Assembly (NCBI RefSeq): GCF_024707505.1
Contig: NZ_CP102604.1
Span: forward strand, 1,612,001-1,676,000
DNA length: 64,000 nt
Reading direction: 5' to 3'
From: Pantoea sp. SOD02
Lineage (GTDB): Bacteria > Pseudomonadota > Gammaproteobacteria > Enterobacterales > Enterobacteriaceae
Made by a program: the position numbers and the translations under genes. This document shows, one piece after another, positions 19,981-29,211 of the stretch. The number at the start of each line of letters is the position of its first letter. The stretch's first letter is position 1. The notes below the pieces were generated by a model. The model made no database searches and was not told where the DNA came from. It worked only from the letters and a program-made list of their open reading frames with translations.

Positions 19981-20179
19981 GCAGACGGAAGTTTGTTTTG
20001 GTCCGGCGGTCCTCGCGCCGCTTCGCGGTTCCTTCACTTCGTACGTCAGCCTGACGGACCGGCTCAGACGGGACTTCCTTGTCCCGGCTGAGCCTTTCGC
20101 CCGCGTCCTGCGGGCAAATCCTGGCTTCCTTTCTCAGTTCAGCGCTGCGGATGCCTGCCCAAAACAAGCTCCCGCCTGC
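19981..20179. repeat. Large nested inverted-repeat element between murJ and flgN
   Basis: Terminal arms of 21 bases (19981-20001 and 20159-20179) are complementary at 18 positions, and two mismatches become G-U pairs in the minus-strand RNA. Inside lie a 13-bp hairpin with one bulge (20061-20074 / 20081-20094, loop TTCCTT), a perfect 6-bp GCCCGC/GCGGGC hairpin (20099-20115), GTCAG/CTGAC (20045-20055) and GGTCCG/CGGACC (20000-20005 / 20055-20060). It codes for no convincing protein. It may be a dispersed MITE-like or structured repeat; no name can be assigned from sequence alone. Confidence 0.7.
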
Positions 20180-20207
20180 TGTTTATCTCTTGTGCGCTGT
20201 ACTTAAA

Positions 20208-20246
20208 ACCAAAACAAAAAGGCCGCCATCCCGAAAGATAGCAGCC
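20208..20246 (-). terminator. Terminator of flgMN
   Basis: In the minus RNA, GGCTGCTATC pairs with GATGGCGGCC over ten positions (two G-U), with a TTTCGG loop, followed by TTTTTGTTTT. It lies about 20 bases past the flgN stop. Confidence 0.85.
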
Positions 20247-20264
20247 TCTTCAAACCCACTTTTT

Positions 20265-20696
20265 TTACCCTTTACGACTCAGCGTCGCCTGACCTTTACC
20301 CAAACCATCCGGCCCGTAAAATGCCTGCGTTTGGTGCGGGCGCAATACCGCCAATGCTTCATTGGTGAAGCCAATCTGATGCTGCAACAAAATCCCGTTA
20401 TGCGTATTGGCATCGCGCAAGCGGCGCGTATGCTGTTGAATACGCATCCAGCGGTTTTCGCGATCGCTGTGATCACCATAGGGCGCCTGCGTACCGAGGG
20501 ATTTCTCGGTGGTGCGGCGCATCTCGTCCAGATAATTCAACGTAGTCAGCAGCGCGCTTTTATCTTCAGAAATACGCTGCAGCATGTTGCCATTAACCTG
20601 GCCGGCAGAAAGTTGCTGTTGTTCTTCATCCATTACCAGCGCAAGGGATGTCAGCACGTCCTGCATTTTGTCTAAGGTGATCAGCAGATTGTCCAT
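20265..20696 (-). CDS. flgN: Flagellar export chaperone FlgN
   Basis: Cytoplasmic helical chaperone of 143 residues that delivers the hook-filament junction proteins FlgK and FlgL to the flagellar export gate. The opening MDNLLITLDKMQDVLTSLALVMDEEQQQLS and central ISEDKSALLTTLNYLDEMR are characteristic. Its clients flgK and flgL are encoded 8-10 kb away in the same cluster. It lies five bases after flgM and shares its sigma-28 promoter. Confidence 0.94.
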   Translation of the reverse strand: MDNLLITLDKMQDVLTSLALVMDEEQQQLSAGQVNGNMLQRISEDKSALLTTLNYLDEMRRTTEKSLGTQAPYGDHSDRENRWMRIQQHTRRLRDANTHNGILLQHQIGFTNEALAVLRPHQTQAFYGPDGLGKGQATLSRKG

Positions 20697-20701
20697 TGGG
20701 A

Positions 20702-21007
20702 TTAGTTACCCTCTAAATACGCCTTGGTATCGGCGATCAGCGCGTCGGCGATCTTACCGGTATCCATTTTCAATTCGCCATTACGAATGGCCGTCTTCAG
20801 CTGCTCAACGCGCGCTGTATTGATGTCTTTGCTGCCAGGCTGCATCAGTTGCGCCTGCGCGGTACTCAATTTCACTTCCGCACCGCTTTCGCTGGTGGTG
20901 CTGGCTGCTGGCGTCGCGCTCTGACGCACTTTGCTGCTGTTATCGTTGGTATCGCGTGTTTGAACAGTGCTAACCGGATTCGTAGGCTGCGTTCTGTCGA
21001 TGCTCAT
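20702..21007 (-). CDS. flgM: Anti-sigma-28 factor FlgM
   Basis: Small secreted inhibitor of FliA (sigma-28), 101 residues. The disordered N-terminal half is rich in S, T, N and Q ([19 protein letters not shown]). The C-terminal half, [47 protein letters not shown], is the sigma-binding region of the family. FlgM is exported when the hook is complete, which frees sigma-28 for late genes. A sigma-28 promoter lies upstream at 21081-21107. The ATG follows AGGAG. Confidence 0.95.
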   Translation of the reverse strand: MSIDRTQPTNPVSTVQTRDTNDNSSKVRQSATPAASTTSESGAEVKLSTAQAQLMQPGSKDINTARVEQLKTAIRNGELKMDTGKIADALIADTKAYLEGN

Positions 21008-21080
21008 GGTAAGGCTCCTGTAAGGTCAGTTGGGGGTCAGCCAACTGAGTCAGCATAGGGTAATGTCTTTGTTGATATCT

Positions 21081-21107
21081 CTATCGGCAGAACAACAGGG
21101 TTCTTTA
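21081..21107 (-). promoter_or_regulatory. Sigma-28 (FliA) promoter of flgMN
   Basis: On the minus strand, TAAA-N15-GCCGATAG matches the sigma-28 consensus TAAA-N15-GCCGATAA with one difference. It lies about 75 bases before flgM and touches the 3' end of flgA, so flgMN can be transcribed alone late in assembly or by readthrough from flgA. Confidence 0.85.
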
Positions 21108-21112
21108 ACGCT

Positions 21113-21772
21113 TTATAGCGATATCAGAATATTCCCATCCGCGTCGACGCGACCACTGACAACCTGACCATTTCCCATCCTCACGCGCACCATTTGTGCC
21201 GCACTGGCGTTGTTCAGCGCACGTCCTTCGCTGCTGGCATTAAACCCGTTTCCACTGGCGACTACCATCACATTTTGACCGGCTTTCACGCGCCACGGCT
21301 GGCGCACCATGGTGGCAGTCACCGGCTGTCCTGGCGGGATATCGCGCAATGCGACGGCATCGATGACGCCGCTGCTATCCATCAAGGCGCGCGCCGGCAG
21401 TTCATCCAGCCGCCCGGTTTCCAGACGCACATCAGACTGGCTGAGATTGCTGCCGCGCGCCACCTGACGGCTCGCCACCAGATATTGTCCGGTGACCTGC
21501 ACCTGCACCTGCAGGAAACGACGATTTTGATCGCAGTTAGCGGCGATGCTGATGTTGCCCCACTGACGGCTATTACCCGGCAGTTGCAGCTCAGGGGTTT
21601 CGCAGTTTGGCCACTGCGCCTGCGGCGTACGTACCACCACCGTCATGCCGGCGGCATGTTGTGGGTCGCGCGCCTTAAAAAATTGGGTTAACTGCGCGGT
21701 AAGGTCCGCGGCAGAACTGGGTAGCGCCAGTGCCAGCAAAAGTGTGGCTAGCAAAGTGGAATATCTGCGCAT
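21113..21772 (-). CDS. flgA: Flagellar P-ring formation chaperone FlgA
   Basis: Periplasmic chaperone of 219 residues for assembly of the FlgI P-ring. The signal peptide ends at ALPSSA (about residue 21) before ADLTAQL. The C-terminal SAF domain includes ARGSNLSQSDVRLETGRLDELPARAL and the end GRVDADGNILISL. It is divergent from flgBCDEFGHIJ, with the class-2 promoter region (21773-21925) between them, and leads into flgMN. Confidence 0.94.
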   Translation of the reverse strand: MRRYSTLLATLLLALALPSSAADLTAQLTQFFKARDPQHAAGMTVVVRTPQAQWPNCETPELQLPGNSRQWGNISIAANCDQNRRFLQVQVQVTGQYLVASRQVARGSNLSQSDVRLETGRLDELPARALMDSSGVIDAVALRDIPPGQPVTATMVRQPWRVKAGQNVMVVASGNGFNASSEGRALNNASAAQMVRVRMGNGQVVSGRVDADGNILISL

Positions 21773-21925
21773 AACGCCTCCTGACGAGAAGATGGCACCG
21801 AGTCTACGCCTCGCGCAAAAAAATCAATGTCAAAAATAGCCGTCATTTTTGCTGCTATTCAGACGATCGCCCTTGCATTTGTCCACTTAAGCTGTCAACT
21901 CAAAATTCTCATTCGCGGAGGAAGC

Positions 21926-22339
21926 ATGCTCGACAAACTCGATGCCGCGCTGCGATTTGGTACTGAAGCGTTAAACCTGCGTGCTCAGCGTCAGGAAATC
22001 CTGGCGTCAAACATTGCCAACGCCGATACCCCGGGCTACCAGGCGCGGGATATCGACTTTGCCAGCCAACTGAGCAAGGTGATGCAAAACGGTCGCGCCG
22101 AAGGCAGCAGTCTGGCGCTGAATGTGACGTCCTCACGCCACATTGAAGCGCAAACCAACTCTCAGCCGTCACTGGATCTGCTGTACCGCATTCCCGATCA
22201 ACCCGCCGCGGATGGCAACACCGTGGATATGGATCGCGAACGTACGCAGTTTGCTGATAACAGCCTGAAATACCAAACCGATCTCACCCTCATCAGTAGC
22301 CAGATCAAAGGCATGATGAGCGTTCTGCAGGGGCAATAA
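21926..22339 (+). CDS. flgB: Flagellar basal-body rod protein FlgB
   Basis: Proximal rod subunit of 137 residues, exported by the flagellar type III system. The N-terminal rod motif [27 protein letters not shown] is present, and the C-terminal helix [27 protein letters not shown] completes the usual paired coiled-coil ends. The start at 21926 follows GGAGGAAGC; the upstream open frame to 21827 is not used. It is the first gene of the FlhDC-dependent flgBCDEFGHIJ operon. Confidence 0.95.
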   Translation: MLDKLDAALRFGTEALNLRAQRQEILASNIANADTPGYQARDIDFASQLSKVMQNGRAEGSSLALNVTSSRHIEAQTNSQPSLDLLYRIPDQPAADGNTVDMDRERTQFADNSLKYQTDLTLISSQIKGMMSVLQGQ

Positions 22340-22341
22340 GC

Positions 22342-22746
22342 ATGGCATTGCTGAATATCTTTGATATCGCCGGTTCTGCGATGACAGCGCAATCACAGCG
22401 CCTCAACGTCAGCGCCAGTAACCTGGCCAACGCCGACAGCGTAACCGGCCCTGATGGCCAGCCTTACGTGGCAAAGCAGGTGATTTTCCAGACCGACGCC
22501 GCACAAGGTGCAGCGACCGGCGGCGTGAAGGTCGCAGGCGTGGTTAACGATCCTACTCCGGCAAAACTGGTGTATGACCCAGGCAATCCGCTGGCGGATC
22601 AGAAGGGCTACGTCAAGATGCCAAACGTTGATGTTGTGTCCGAAACCGTTAACACCATGTCCGCGTCGCGCAGCTACCAGGCCAACGTTGAAGTGCTGAA
22701 CACGGTGAAGTCGATGATGATGAAAACCCTCACCATGGGTCAATAA
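22342..22746 (+). CDS. flgC: Flagellar basal-body rod protein FlgC
   Basis: Proximal rod subunit of 134 residues (E. coli 134). The N-terminal sequence [27 protein letters not shown] and the C-terminal [39 protein letters not shown] are the conserved axial-protein ends. It begins two bases after the flgB stop. Confidence 0.95.
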   Translation: MALLNIFDIAGSAMTAQSQRLNVSASNLANADSVTGPDGQPYVAKQVIFQTDAAQGAATGGVKVAGVVNDPTPAKLVYDPGNPLADQKGYVKMPNVDVVSETVNTMSASRSYQANVEVLNTVKSMMMKTLTMGQ

Positions 22747-22758
22747 CGGAGAGACATG

Positions 22759-23433
22759 ATGGGCATTGCAGTAGGCGTAAATGATTCACTCGACCCAACG
22801 GTTCTGAGCTCCTCCAGCAGCTCAAGCACGGGTAACAGCGCGCAAGATTTGCAGAATCAGTTCCTGACCATGCTGGTTACACAGCTGAAGAACCAGGATC
22901 CCACCAATCCAATGGATAACAGCCAGCTGACCACCCAGTTGGCACAGATCAACACCCTGAGCGGTATTGAAAAGCTGAATACCACGCTGGGATCCATCTC
23001 GGGTCAGATTAGTTCTAGCCAGTCGTTGCAGAGCGCGACCTTGATCGGTCACGGCGTGATGGTAAACGGCAGCCAGGTTCTGGTCGGCAGCGGCACCACC
23101 ACGCCGTTTGGTGTGGAATTGACCACCGCGTCAACCGCCACCACCGCTACCATCAAAGATGCCAGCGGCGCGACCGTTCGCACTATCGATTTGGGTGCGT
23201 TGACTGCAGGCGTGCACACCTTCTCATGGGATGGCACCTTGACCGACGGCAGCACTGCGCCAGATGGCAAATATACCGTTTCACTGGCCGCCAGCAATGG
23301 CAGCACCCAATTGGTGGCACAGCCGCTTAACTATGCCTACGTCAATGGCGTCAGCACAGTGGATGACACCGCAAAACTGGATCTCGGCACCATGGGCTCC
23401 GCAACCCTCGATGAAATTCGTCAGATTCTCTGA
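22759..23433 (+). CDS. flgD: Flagellar hook-capping protein FlgD
   Basis: Scaffold protein that caps the growing hook and is discarded later; 224 residues (E. coli 231). QNQFLTMLVTQLKNQDPTNPMDNSQLTTQLAQINTLSGIEKLN is the conserved N-terminal export and capping region, and ELTTASTATTATIKD to GVHTFSWDGTLTDGSTAPDGKYTV forms the FlgD Ig-like/Tudor-like domain. The second of two adjacent ATGs was chosen for spacing from GGAG and for agreement with the MSIAV start of E. coli. Confidence 0.95.
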   Translation: MGIAVGVNDSLDPTVLSSSSSSSTGNSAQDLQNQFLTMLVTQLKNQDPTNPMDNSQLTTQLAQINTLSGIEKLNTTLGSISGQISSSQSLQSATLIGHGVMVNGSQVLVGSGTTTPFGVELTTASTATTATIKDASGATVRTIDLGALTAGVHTFSWDGTLTDGSTAPDGKYTVSLAASNGSTQLVAQPLNYAYVNGVSTVDDTAKLDLGTMGSATLDEIRQIL

Positions 23434-23458
23434 TTAACCTTTTAGCAGGAGAAATACT

Positions 23459-24679
23459 ATGTCTTTTTCACAAGCGGTGAGTGGTCTGAGTGCTGCCTCC
23501 AGTAACCTCGACGTCATCGGTAACAACATCGCCAACTCCGCCACAGCCGGTTTTAAATCCAGCACCATCTCGTTTGCCGACATGTTTGCCGGTTCAAACG
23601 TCGGTATGGGTACCAAGGTTGCAGCGGTGATTCAGAACTTTAACGACGGTACCACCACCACCACCAGCCGTGGCCTGGATGTGGCACTGAGCGGCAACGG
23701 CTTCTTCCGTATGACCGACACCAGCGGCGCAGTTTACTACTCGCGTAACGGCCAGTTCACGCTGGATGCCAACCGTAATCTGGTCAACACCCAGGGCTTA
23801 TCTGTCACCGGCTATCCTGCAACTGGCACGCCGCCAACCATTCAGACCGGTGCTAACCCGGTGGCGCTGAGTGTACCGACCACCCAGATGTCAGCCCGCG
23901 CGACCACCACGGCGACACAGGTTGCCAACCTGAACTCCACCAGCACCGCGCTGGATGACACCAAATTCGATGCGTCGGCAGTTGATACCTATAACGCTAA
24001 AAGCACCGTGACCGTTTATGACTCACAGGGTAATGACCACGCGCTGGATTTGTACTACGTCAAAACTGCGGATAACACCTGGTCAGTACATGCGATTGAC
24101 TCTACTACCGGTAAAAGCGCCGGTAATTTTGCTGTTGGCTTCGACGAAAGCGGGAATATGACTAGCCTGGGTGGCGTCAATGGCGCAACCACCGTTGGCC
24201 TTTCTATTGATGGCAGCAACGGTGCCGCTGCGGGCCAGGCTATCACGCTGAACATGAGCGGCAGCCTGCAGCAGAACACTGGTGCTACTACCTTCGGTAA
24301 CCCAACGCAGGATGGTTATGCGCCAGGCGATCTGACCAGCTATGCCATCAACGATGACGGCACCATCACCGGTACCTATTCCAACCAGAAAACCCAGCTG
24401 TTGGGTCAGGTGGTGCTTGCCAGCTTCTCTAACCCGGAAGGTCTGAAGTCTGAAGGCGACAACGTCTGGTCTGCGACTAGCTCTTCGGGTCAGGCAGCGA
24501 TCGGTTTGGCGAACACCGGCACCTACGGTTCATTAACCGCTGGCGCGCTGGAAGCGTCTAACGTCGATATGAGCCAGGAACTGGTCAACATGATCGTGGC
24601 ACAGCGCAATTATCAAGCTAACGCCCAGACCATCAAAACTCAGGACCAGATTCTTAACACCCTGGTTAACTTACGTTAA
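23459..24679 (+). CDS. flgE: Flagellar hook protein FlgE
   Basis: Main hook subunit, 406 residues. N-terminal MSFSQAVSGLSAASSNLDVIGNNIANSATAGFKSS and C-terminal LVNMIVAQRNYQANAQTIKTQDQILNTLVNLR are the conserved axial segments, flanking variable surface domains rich in T, S, N and G. An ALSGNGFFRM segment marks the D1 domain. The start follows a GGAG-type site (CAGGAGAAATACT). Lies between flgD and flgF in the rod-hook operon. Confidence 0.96.
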   Translation: MSFSQAVSGLSAASSNLDVIGNNIANSATAGFKSSTISFADMFAGSNVGMGTKVAAVIQNFNDGTTTTTSRGLDVALSGNGFFRMTDTSGAVYYSRNGQFTLDANRNLVNTQGLSVTGYPATGTPPTIQTGANPVALSVPTTQMSARATTTATQVANLNSTSTALDDTKFDASAVDTYNAKSTVTVYDSQGNDHALDLYYVKTADNTWSVHAIDSTTGKSAGNFAVGFDESGNMTSLGGVNGATTVGLSIDGSNGAAAGQAITLNMSGSLQQNTGATTFGNPTQDGYAPGDLTSYAINDDGTITGTYSNQKTQLLGQVVLASFSNPEGLKSEGDNVWSATSSSGQAAIGLANTGTYGSLTAGALEASNVDMSQELVNMIVAQRNYQANAQTIKTQDQILNTLVNLR

Positions 24680-24699
24680 TTCGCTAACGGGATTGCTTT

Positions 24700-25458
24700 A
24701 TGGATCACGCAATATATACCGCTATGGGCGCGGCCAGTCAGACGTTGGAGCAGCAGTCGGTAACGGCCAGCAACCTCGCCAACGCCTCAACGCCGGGCTT
24801 TCGTGCTCAGCTCAACGCGTTGCGCGCAGTGCCGGTCAGCGGCTGGTCGCTGCCAACGCGTACGCTGGTTGCCGCTTCCACGCCGGGCGCCGATATGTCA
24901 CCGGGCTCAATGGATAACACCGGCCGCACGCTGGATGTGGGTGTCGCGCAGGATGGCTGGTTGGCAGTGCGTGCCGCTGACGGTACCGAAGCCTATACCC
25001 GCAACGGCAACATGCAGATCAGCTCGACCGGTATTTTGACCATTCAGGGCAATCCCGTGATGGGCGATGGCGGTCCGATCGCCATCCCGCAAGGTGCTGA
25101 ATTGACCATCGCGGCGGACGGTACTATCACCTCGCGTAACGCCGGTGATGCACCCAATGCCACGGTGCAGATTGGTCGCCTGAAGCTGGTGCGCGCCACC
25201 GGTAAAGAGATGCAACGTGGTGATGACGGCATGTTCCGTCCTAACCAGCAAACCCAGGCGACGCGCGGCGCTGCGCTGGCGAACGATGCCACCATGACGG
25301 TGATGCCTGGCGTGCTGGAGGGCAGTAACGTGAAGCCGGTGGAAACCATGGTCGATATGATCGCCAACGCCCGACGTTTTGAGATGCAGATGAAAGTGAT
25401 CTCCAACGTCGATGAAAACGAACAAAAAGCTAACAGCTTGCTCAACATGAGCAGCTAA
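24700..25458 (+). CDS. flgF: Flagellar basal-body rod protein FlgF
   Basis: Proximal rod subunit of 252 residues (E. coli 251). [44 protein letters not shown] and the C-terminal [40 protein letters not shown] are typical of FlgF. It starts 20 bases after flgE. Confidence 0.95.
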   Translation: MDHAIYTAMGAASQTLEQQSVTASNLANASTPGFRAQLNALRAVPVSGWSLPTRTLVAASTPGADMSPGSMDNTGRTLDVGVAQDGWLAVRAADGTEAYTRNGNMQISSTGILTIQGNPVMGDGGPIAIPQGAELTIAADGTITSRNAGDAPNATVQIGRLKLVRATGKEMQRGDDGMFRPNQQTQATRGAALANDATMTVMPGVLEGSNVKPVETMVDMIANARRFEMQMKVISNVDENEQKANSLLNMSS

Positions 25459-25475
25459 GGCGTAAGGAAAACACC

Positions 25476-26258
25476 ATGATTCGTTCTTTATGGATCGCCA
25501 AAACCGGTCTTGACGCTCAGCAAACCAACATGGACGTCATCTCCAACAACCTCGCGAACGTGAGCACCAACGGCTTTAAACGTTCGCGCGCGGTATTTGA
25601 AGATTTGATGTACCAAACCCTGCGTCAGCCGGGCACTCAGTCGTCGGAGCAAACTACGCTGCCGTCAGGTCTGCAGATCGGTACCGGTGTGCGTCCTGTC
25701 ACCACCGAACGTCTGCATCAGCAGGGTAACCTGTCGCAGACCAGCAACTCGAAAGACGTGGCAATCAACGGCCAGGGTTATTTCGAAGTGCAGATGCCAG
25801 ACGGCACCTCGGCGTATACCCGTGATGGTTCATTCCAGGTTGACCAGAACGGTCAGCTGGTAACAAACGCCGGTTATCCGGTTCAGCCAGGCATCACCAT
25901 TCCGGCCAACGCCACCAGCATCACTATCTCGCGCGATGGCGTGGTGAGCGTGACGCAGCAGGGCCAGACCAACCCGGCGCAGGTCGGTCAGTTGACGCTC
26001 AGCACCTTCATGAACGATGCGGGCCTGAATAGCCAGGGTGAAAACCTCTATCAGGAGACGCAGGCATCCGGTGCGGCAACGCAGAGCACGCCGGGCCAGA
26101 ACGGCGCGGGTCTGCTGTATCAGGGTTATGTCGAAACCTCGAACGTCAACGTGGCGGAAGAGCTGGTCACCATGATCCAGACGCAGCGCGCCTACGAGAT
26201 CAACAGTAAAGCGATCAGCACCTCCGATCAGATGCTGGCGAAGTTAACCCAGCTGTAA
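25476..26258 (+). CDS. flgG: Flagellar distal rod protein FlgG
   Basis: Distal rod subunit of 260 residues, the same length as in E. coli and Salmonella. [44 protein letters not shown] includes the FlgG-specific insertion region ([10 protein letters not shown]) that makes the rod rigid. The end [36 protein letters not shown] is the conserved C-terminal helix. Confidence 0.96.
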   Translation: MIRSLWIAKTGLDAQQTNMDVISNNLANVSTNGFKRSRAVFEDLMYQTLRQPGTQSSEQTTLPSGLQIGTGVRPVTTERLHQQGNLSQTSNSKDVAINGQGYFEVQMPDGTSAYTRDGSFQVDQNGQLVTNAGYPVQPGITIPANATSITISRDGVVSVTQQGQTNPAQVGQLTLSTFMNDAGLNSQGENLYQETQASGAATQSTPGQNGAGLLYQGYVETSNVNVAEELVTMIQTQRAYEINSKAISTSDQMLAKLTQL

Positions 26259-26321
26259 TGCTGGTGTCGTTGGGCCAGCCTGGCTGGCCTGATTAAGCAA
26301 CATGAATAAGGTTAGAACTCC

Positions 26322-27032
26322 GTGGCGAAGCAAGTGATTCTCAAGCCTGGTCATTGGTTGGTAGCCACGCTGCTACTCACTCTTAACGGTTGTGCGCTGG
26401 TTCCGCGCACGCCACTGGTGCAAGGGGCGACAACGGCAGAGCCGACGCCATCCGCACCGCCAGTGGTGAACGGTTCCATTTTTCAGGGCGTCGCACCGCT
26501 GAACTACGGCTATCAGCCGCTGTTTGAGGATCGCCGTCCACGCAACATTGGCGACACATTGACGATCACCTTGCAGGAAAACGTCAGCGCCAGCAAAAGT
26601 TCTTCCGCCAACGCCAGCCGCGATGGCAGCAACAGTTTTGGTGTGACAGGTGTACCAACCGGCCTCAGTGGTCTGGTGGGTGCCGGTGGCGAAAAAGCCA
26701 CGCTGGATGCCAATGGCAAAAATGATTTCGCCGGCAAAGGTGGCGCCACGGCGAATAACACCTTTACGGGCACCATCACCGTCACCGTCAATCAGGTGTT
26801 GTCGAACGGCAACCTGCGCGTGGTGGGTGAGAAACAGATCGAAATTAACCAGGGCACCGAATTCATCCGCTTCTCGGGCGTGGTTAACCCGCGCACCATC
26901 AGCGCCAGCAATGCGGTGCTCTCCACCGCGGTGGCCGATGCACGTATTGAGTACGTCGGAAATGGTTATATCAATGAAGCGCAGACGATGGGCTGGTTCC
27001 AGCGTTTCTTCCTGAACGTCTCGCCGATGTAA
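26322..27032 (+). CDS. flgH: Flagellar L-ring lipoprotein FlgH
   Basis: Outer-membrane ring lipoprotein of 236 residues. The signal ends with the lipobox TLNGC, so C24 is lipidated. [35 protein letters not shown] and [30 protein letters not shown] are conserved. Translation starts at GTG (26322). The 63-base gap after flgG is the widest in the operon. The ring forms on the P-ring built from FlgI. Confidence 0.95.
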   Translation: MAKQVILKPGHWLVATLLLTLNGCALVPRTPLVQGATTAEPTPSAPPVVNGSIFQGVAPLNYGYQPLFEDRRPRNIGDTLTITLQENVSASKSSSANASRDGSNSFGVTGVPTGLSGLVGAGGEKATLDANGKNDFAGKGGATANNTFTGTITVTVNQVLSNGNLRVVGEKQIEINQGTEFIRFSGVVNPRTISASNAVLSTAVADARIEYVGNGYINEAQTMGWFQRFFLNVSPM

Positions 27033-27044
27033 GAGGTATTAAGA

Positions 27045-28151
27045 ATGAATATGACGACTCTGCTTCGCCTGTGCCTTGGTTTGCTGCTTGGTTTTAGCGT
27101 GCTGGCGCATGCTGATCGCATCCGCGATCTGACCTCCGTACAAGGTGTGCGCGATAACCAGCTGATCGGTTACGGCTTGGTGGTGGGCCTTGATGGTACC
27201 GGTGACCAGACCACGCAAACCCCGTTTACCACGCAAACCGTGAGCAACATGCTCTCCCAGCTCGGCATTACTTTGCCAGCGGGTACCAACATGCAGCTGA
27301 AAAACGTGGCGGCCGTTATGGTCACCGCCAAACTGCCGACCTTTGCGCGTCAGGGCCAAACCGTTGATGTGGTGGTCTCCTCGCTGGGTAACGCCAAAAG
27401 TTTGCGCGGCGGTACGCTACTGATGACGCCGATGAAAGGCGTCGATAACCAGGTTTATGCGCTGGCGCAGGGTAACATTCTGGTTGGCGGTGCCGGCGCT
27501 TCAGCCGGTGGCAGCAGCGTACAGGTTAACCAACTGAACGGTGGCCGTATTACCGGCGGCGCAACGGTAGAGCGTGAACTGCAGAGCAACTTTGGTAGCC
27601 AGAACACCATCAACCTGCAGTTAAATAATGAAGACTTCAGCATGGCGCAGCGCATCGCCGACGCCATTAACAGCCGTGGTATTGGCTCCGCGCAACCGTT
27701 GGATGCGCGCACCGTGCAGATCCGCGTGTCGCCGAATAACAGTTCTCAGGTGCGTCTGCTGGCTGAAATTCAAAACCTCGACGTTTCGGTGCCGCTGGAA
27801 GATGCCAAGGTGATTATCAACTCACGTACCGGTTCGGTAGTGATGAACCGCGAAGTGACGCTGAACACCTGTGCGGTGGCGCAGGGCAATCTGTCGGTTA
27901 CCGTCAATCAGCAGCAGAACGTCAGCCAGCCTGATACGCCGTTGGCGGGTGGTCAGACGGTGACCACTAACAATACCCAGATCGATCTGCGTCAGAGTGG
28001 CGGCGCGCTGCAACGTGTTAACTCCAGCGCCAACCTCAACAACGTGGTGCGTGCGCTGAATGCGCTGGGTGCGTCACCGATTGAGCTGATGTCGATTTTG
28101 CAATCGATGGAAAGCGCAGGCTGCTTGCGCGCCAAACTGGAAATTATCTGA
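27045..28151 (+). CDS. flgI: Flagellar P-ring protein FlgI
   Basis: Periplasmic ring subunit of 368 residues around the rod in the peptidoglycan layer; assembled with the help of FlgA. The signal peptide ends at LAHA (residue 23) before [33 protein letters not shown]. The C-terminal [37 protein letters not shown] is strongly conserved. Its TGA stop shares one base with the flgJ ATG, which implies coupled translation. Confidence 0.96.
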   Translation: MNMTTLLRLCLGLLLGFSVLAHADRIRDLTSVQGVRDNQLIGYGLVVGLDGTGDQTTQTPFTTQTVSNMLSQLGITLPAGTNMQLKNVAAVMVTAKLPTFARQGQTVDVVVSSLGNAKSLRGGTLLMTPMKGVDNQVYALAQGNILVGGAGASAGGSSVQVNQLNGGRITGGATVERELQSNFGSQNTINLQLNNEDFSMAQRIADAINSRGIGSAQPLDARTVQIRVSPNNSSQVRLLAEIQNLDVSVPLEDAKVIINSRTGSVVMNREVTLNTCAVAQGNLSVTVNQQQNVSQPDTPLAGGQTVTTNNTQIDLRQSGGALQRVNSSANLNNVVRALNALGASPIELMSILQSMESAGCLRAKLEII

Positions 28152-29092
28152 TGAACGATACGCAATCGCTGGTGAATGCGGCGTATGACAGCCGCTCGCT
28201 GAACGACCTGAAACGCGAAGCCGCCGCCGACCCGAAAGGGAAGGCGATGCAGGTGGCCAAGCAGGTGGAAGGGATGTTCGTGCAAATGATGATGAAAAGC
28301 ATGCGCGCAGCGCTGCCGCAGGATGGCCTGCTGAGCAACGATCAGACGCGGCTTTTCACCTCGATGTACGATCAGCAGATTGCGCAAGACATCGGCAAGC
28401 GTGGTCTCGGCATGGCCGATATCATCGTTAAACAGATGCAGCCCGCTCAGGAGCCGGACGAAACCGCCGGTACGGTGCCGATGAAGCTGGATAACAGCTT
28501 CATCTATAGCAATCTGCCGTCGAATCAGCTGGAGCAGATGGTGCGTAAAGCGGTGCCGCGTTTGCCGGTCTCGCCCAGCAGTTTGCCGAGCGACAGCAAT
28601 GACTTTATCGCGCAGCTGGCGCAGCCGGCGCAGGTCGCCAGCCAGCAGAGCGGCATTCCGCATCACCTGATTCTGGCGCAGGCCGCGCTGGAATCCGGTT
28701 GGGGCCAGCGACAGATTCTGACGCGCGACGGCAAGCCGAGTTACAACGTGTTTGGCATCAAGGCGAGCGGCGACTGGAAGGGCGAAACCACCGATATCAT
28801 GACCACCGAATACGAAGGCGGCGTGGCGAAGAAAGTGCGCGCCAGTTTCCGTGTGTATGGCTCCTATATGGAAGCGCTCAGCGACTACGTCAAACTGCTG
28901 TCCAACAATCCTCGTTATGCCGCCGTTGCCAACGCACCGAGCGCCGAGCAGGGCGCGCGTGCCTTGCAGGCCGCCGGTTACGCTACCGATCCAAAGTATG
29001 CGCAGAAACTGGTGGGAATGATCCAGCAATTCAAAAACATGGGCGAAAAAGTGGTTAAGGCGTACAGCAACGACATCACCGATTTGTTCTGA
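28151..29092 (+). CDS. flgJ: Flagellar rod cap / peptidoglycan hydrolase FlgJ
   Basis: Two-domain protein of 313 residues that caps rod assembly and opens the peptidoglycan for it. The N-terminal rod-cap domain (about 1-110) contains AKQVEGMFVQMMMKSMRAALPQDGLLSND. The C-terminal GH73 glucosaminidase domain (about 155-313) contains LAQAALESGWGQRQ with the catalytic E181 and SYNVFGIKA. This is the dual-domain form found in Enterobacterales. It is the last gene of flgBCDEFGHIJ. Confidence 0.96.
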   Translation: MNDTQSLVNAAYDSRSLNDLKREAAADPKGKAMQVAKQVEGMFVQMMMKSMRAALPQDGLLSNDQTRLFTSMYDQQIAQDIGKRGLGMADIIVKQMQPAQEPDETAGTVPMKLDNSFIYSNLPSNQLEQMVRKAVPRLPVSPSSLPSDSNDFIAQLAQPAQVASQQSGIPHHLILAQAALESGWGQRQILTRDGKPSYNVFGIKASGDWKGETTDIMTTEYEGGVAKKVRASFRVYGSYMEALSDYVKLLSNNPRYAAVANAPSAEQGARALQAAGYATDPKYAQKLVGMIQQFKNMGEKVVKAYSNDITDLF

Positions 29093-29101
29093 TTTTTGCT
29101 C

Positions 29102-29128
29102 TCAAGTTTCACTTAAGCACGCCGATAA
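29102..29128 (+). promoter_or_regulatory. Sigma-28 promoter of flgKL
   Basis: TCAA-N15-GCCGATAA matches the sigma-28 consensus with a single -35 difference and a perfect -10. It lies about 83 bases before flgK, so the hook-junction genes get late, FliA-dependent expression as well as readthrough. Confidence 0.85.
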
Positions 29129-29139
29129 CAATCACATGC

Positions 29140-29160
29140 CGCGGGCGTTCACCGCCCGCG
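29140..29160. repeat. GC-rich hairpin in the flgK leader
   Basis: CGCGGGCG / CGCCCGCG stem of eight pairs with a five-base loop, downstream of the sigma-28 promoter and without a T-run. The complement strongly resembles the hairpin after ndh at 58368-58385 (core GGGCGGTGAA), which suggests a small repeat family. Confidence 0.6.
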
Positions 29161-29211
29161 CAATCGCACTGATGACTGCCAGCCCGGTTAACGGGAAATT
29201 AAGGAACCGAG

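Noticed and set aside
19955..20167. 70-codon minus-strand open frame over the murJ-flgN repeat element
   Set aside because: It runs through the hairpin arms, overlaps the murJ 3' end, is charged and low in hydrophobic order, and has no ribosome site; it is a by-product of the repeat.
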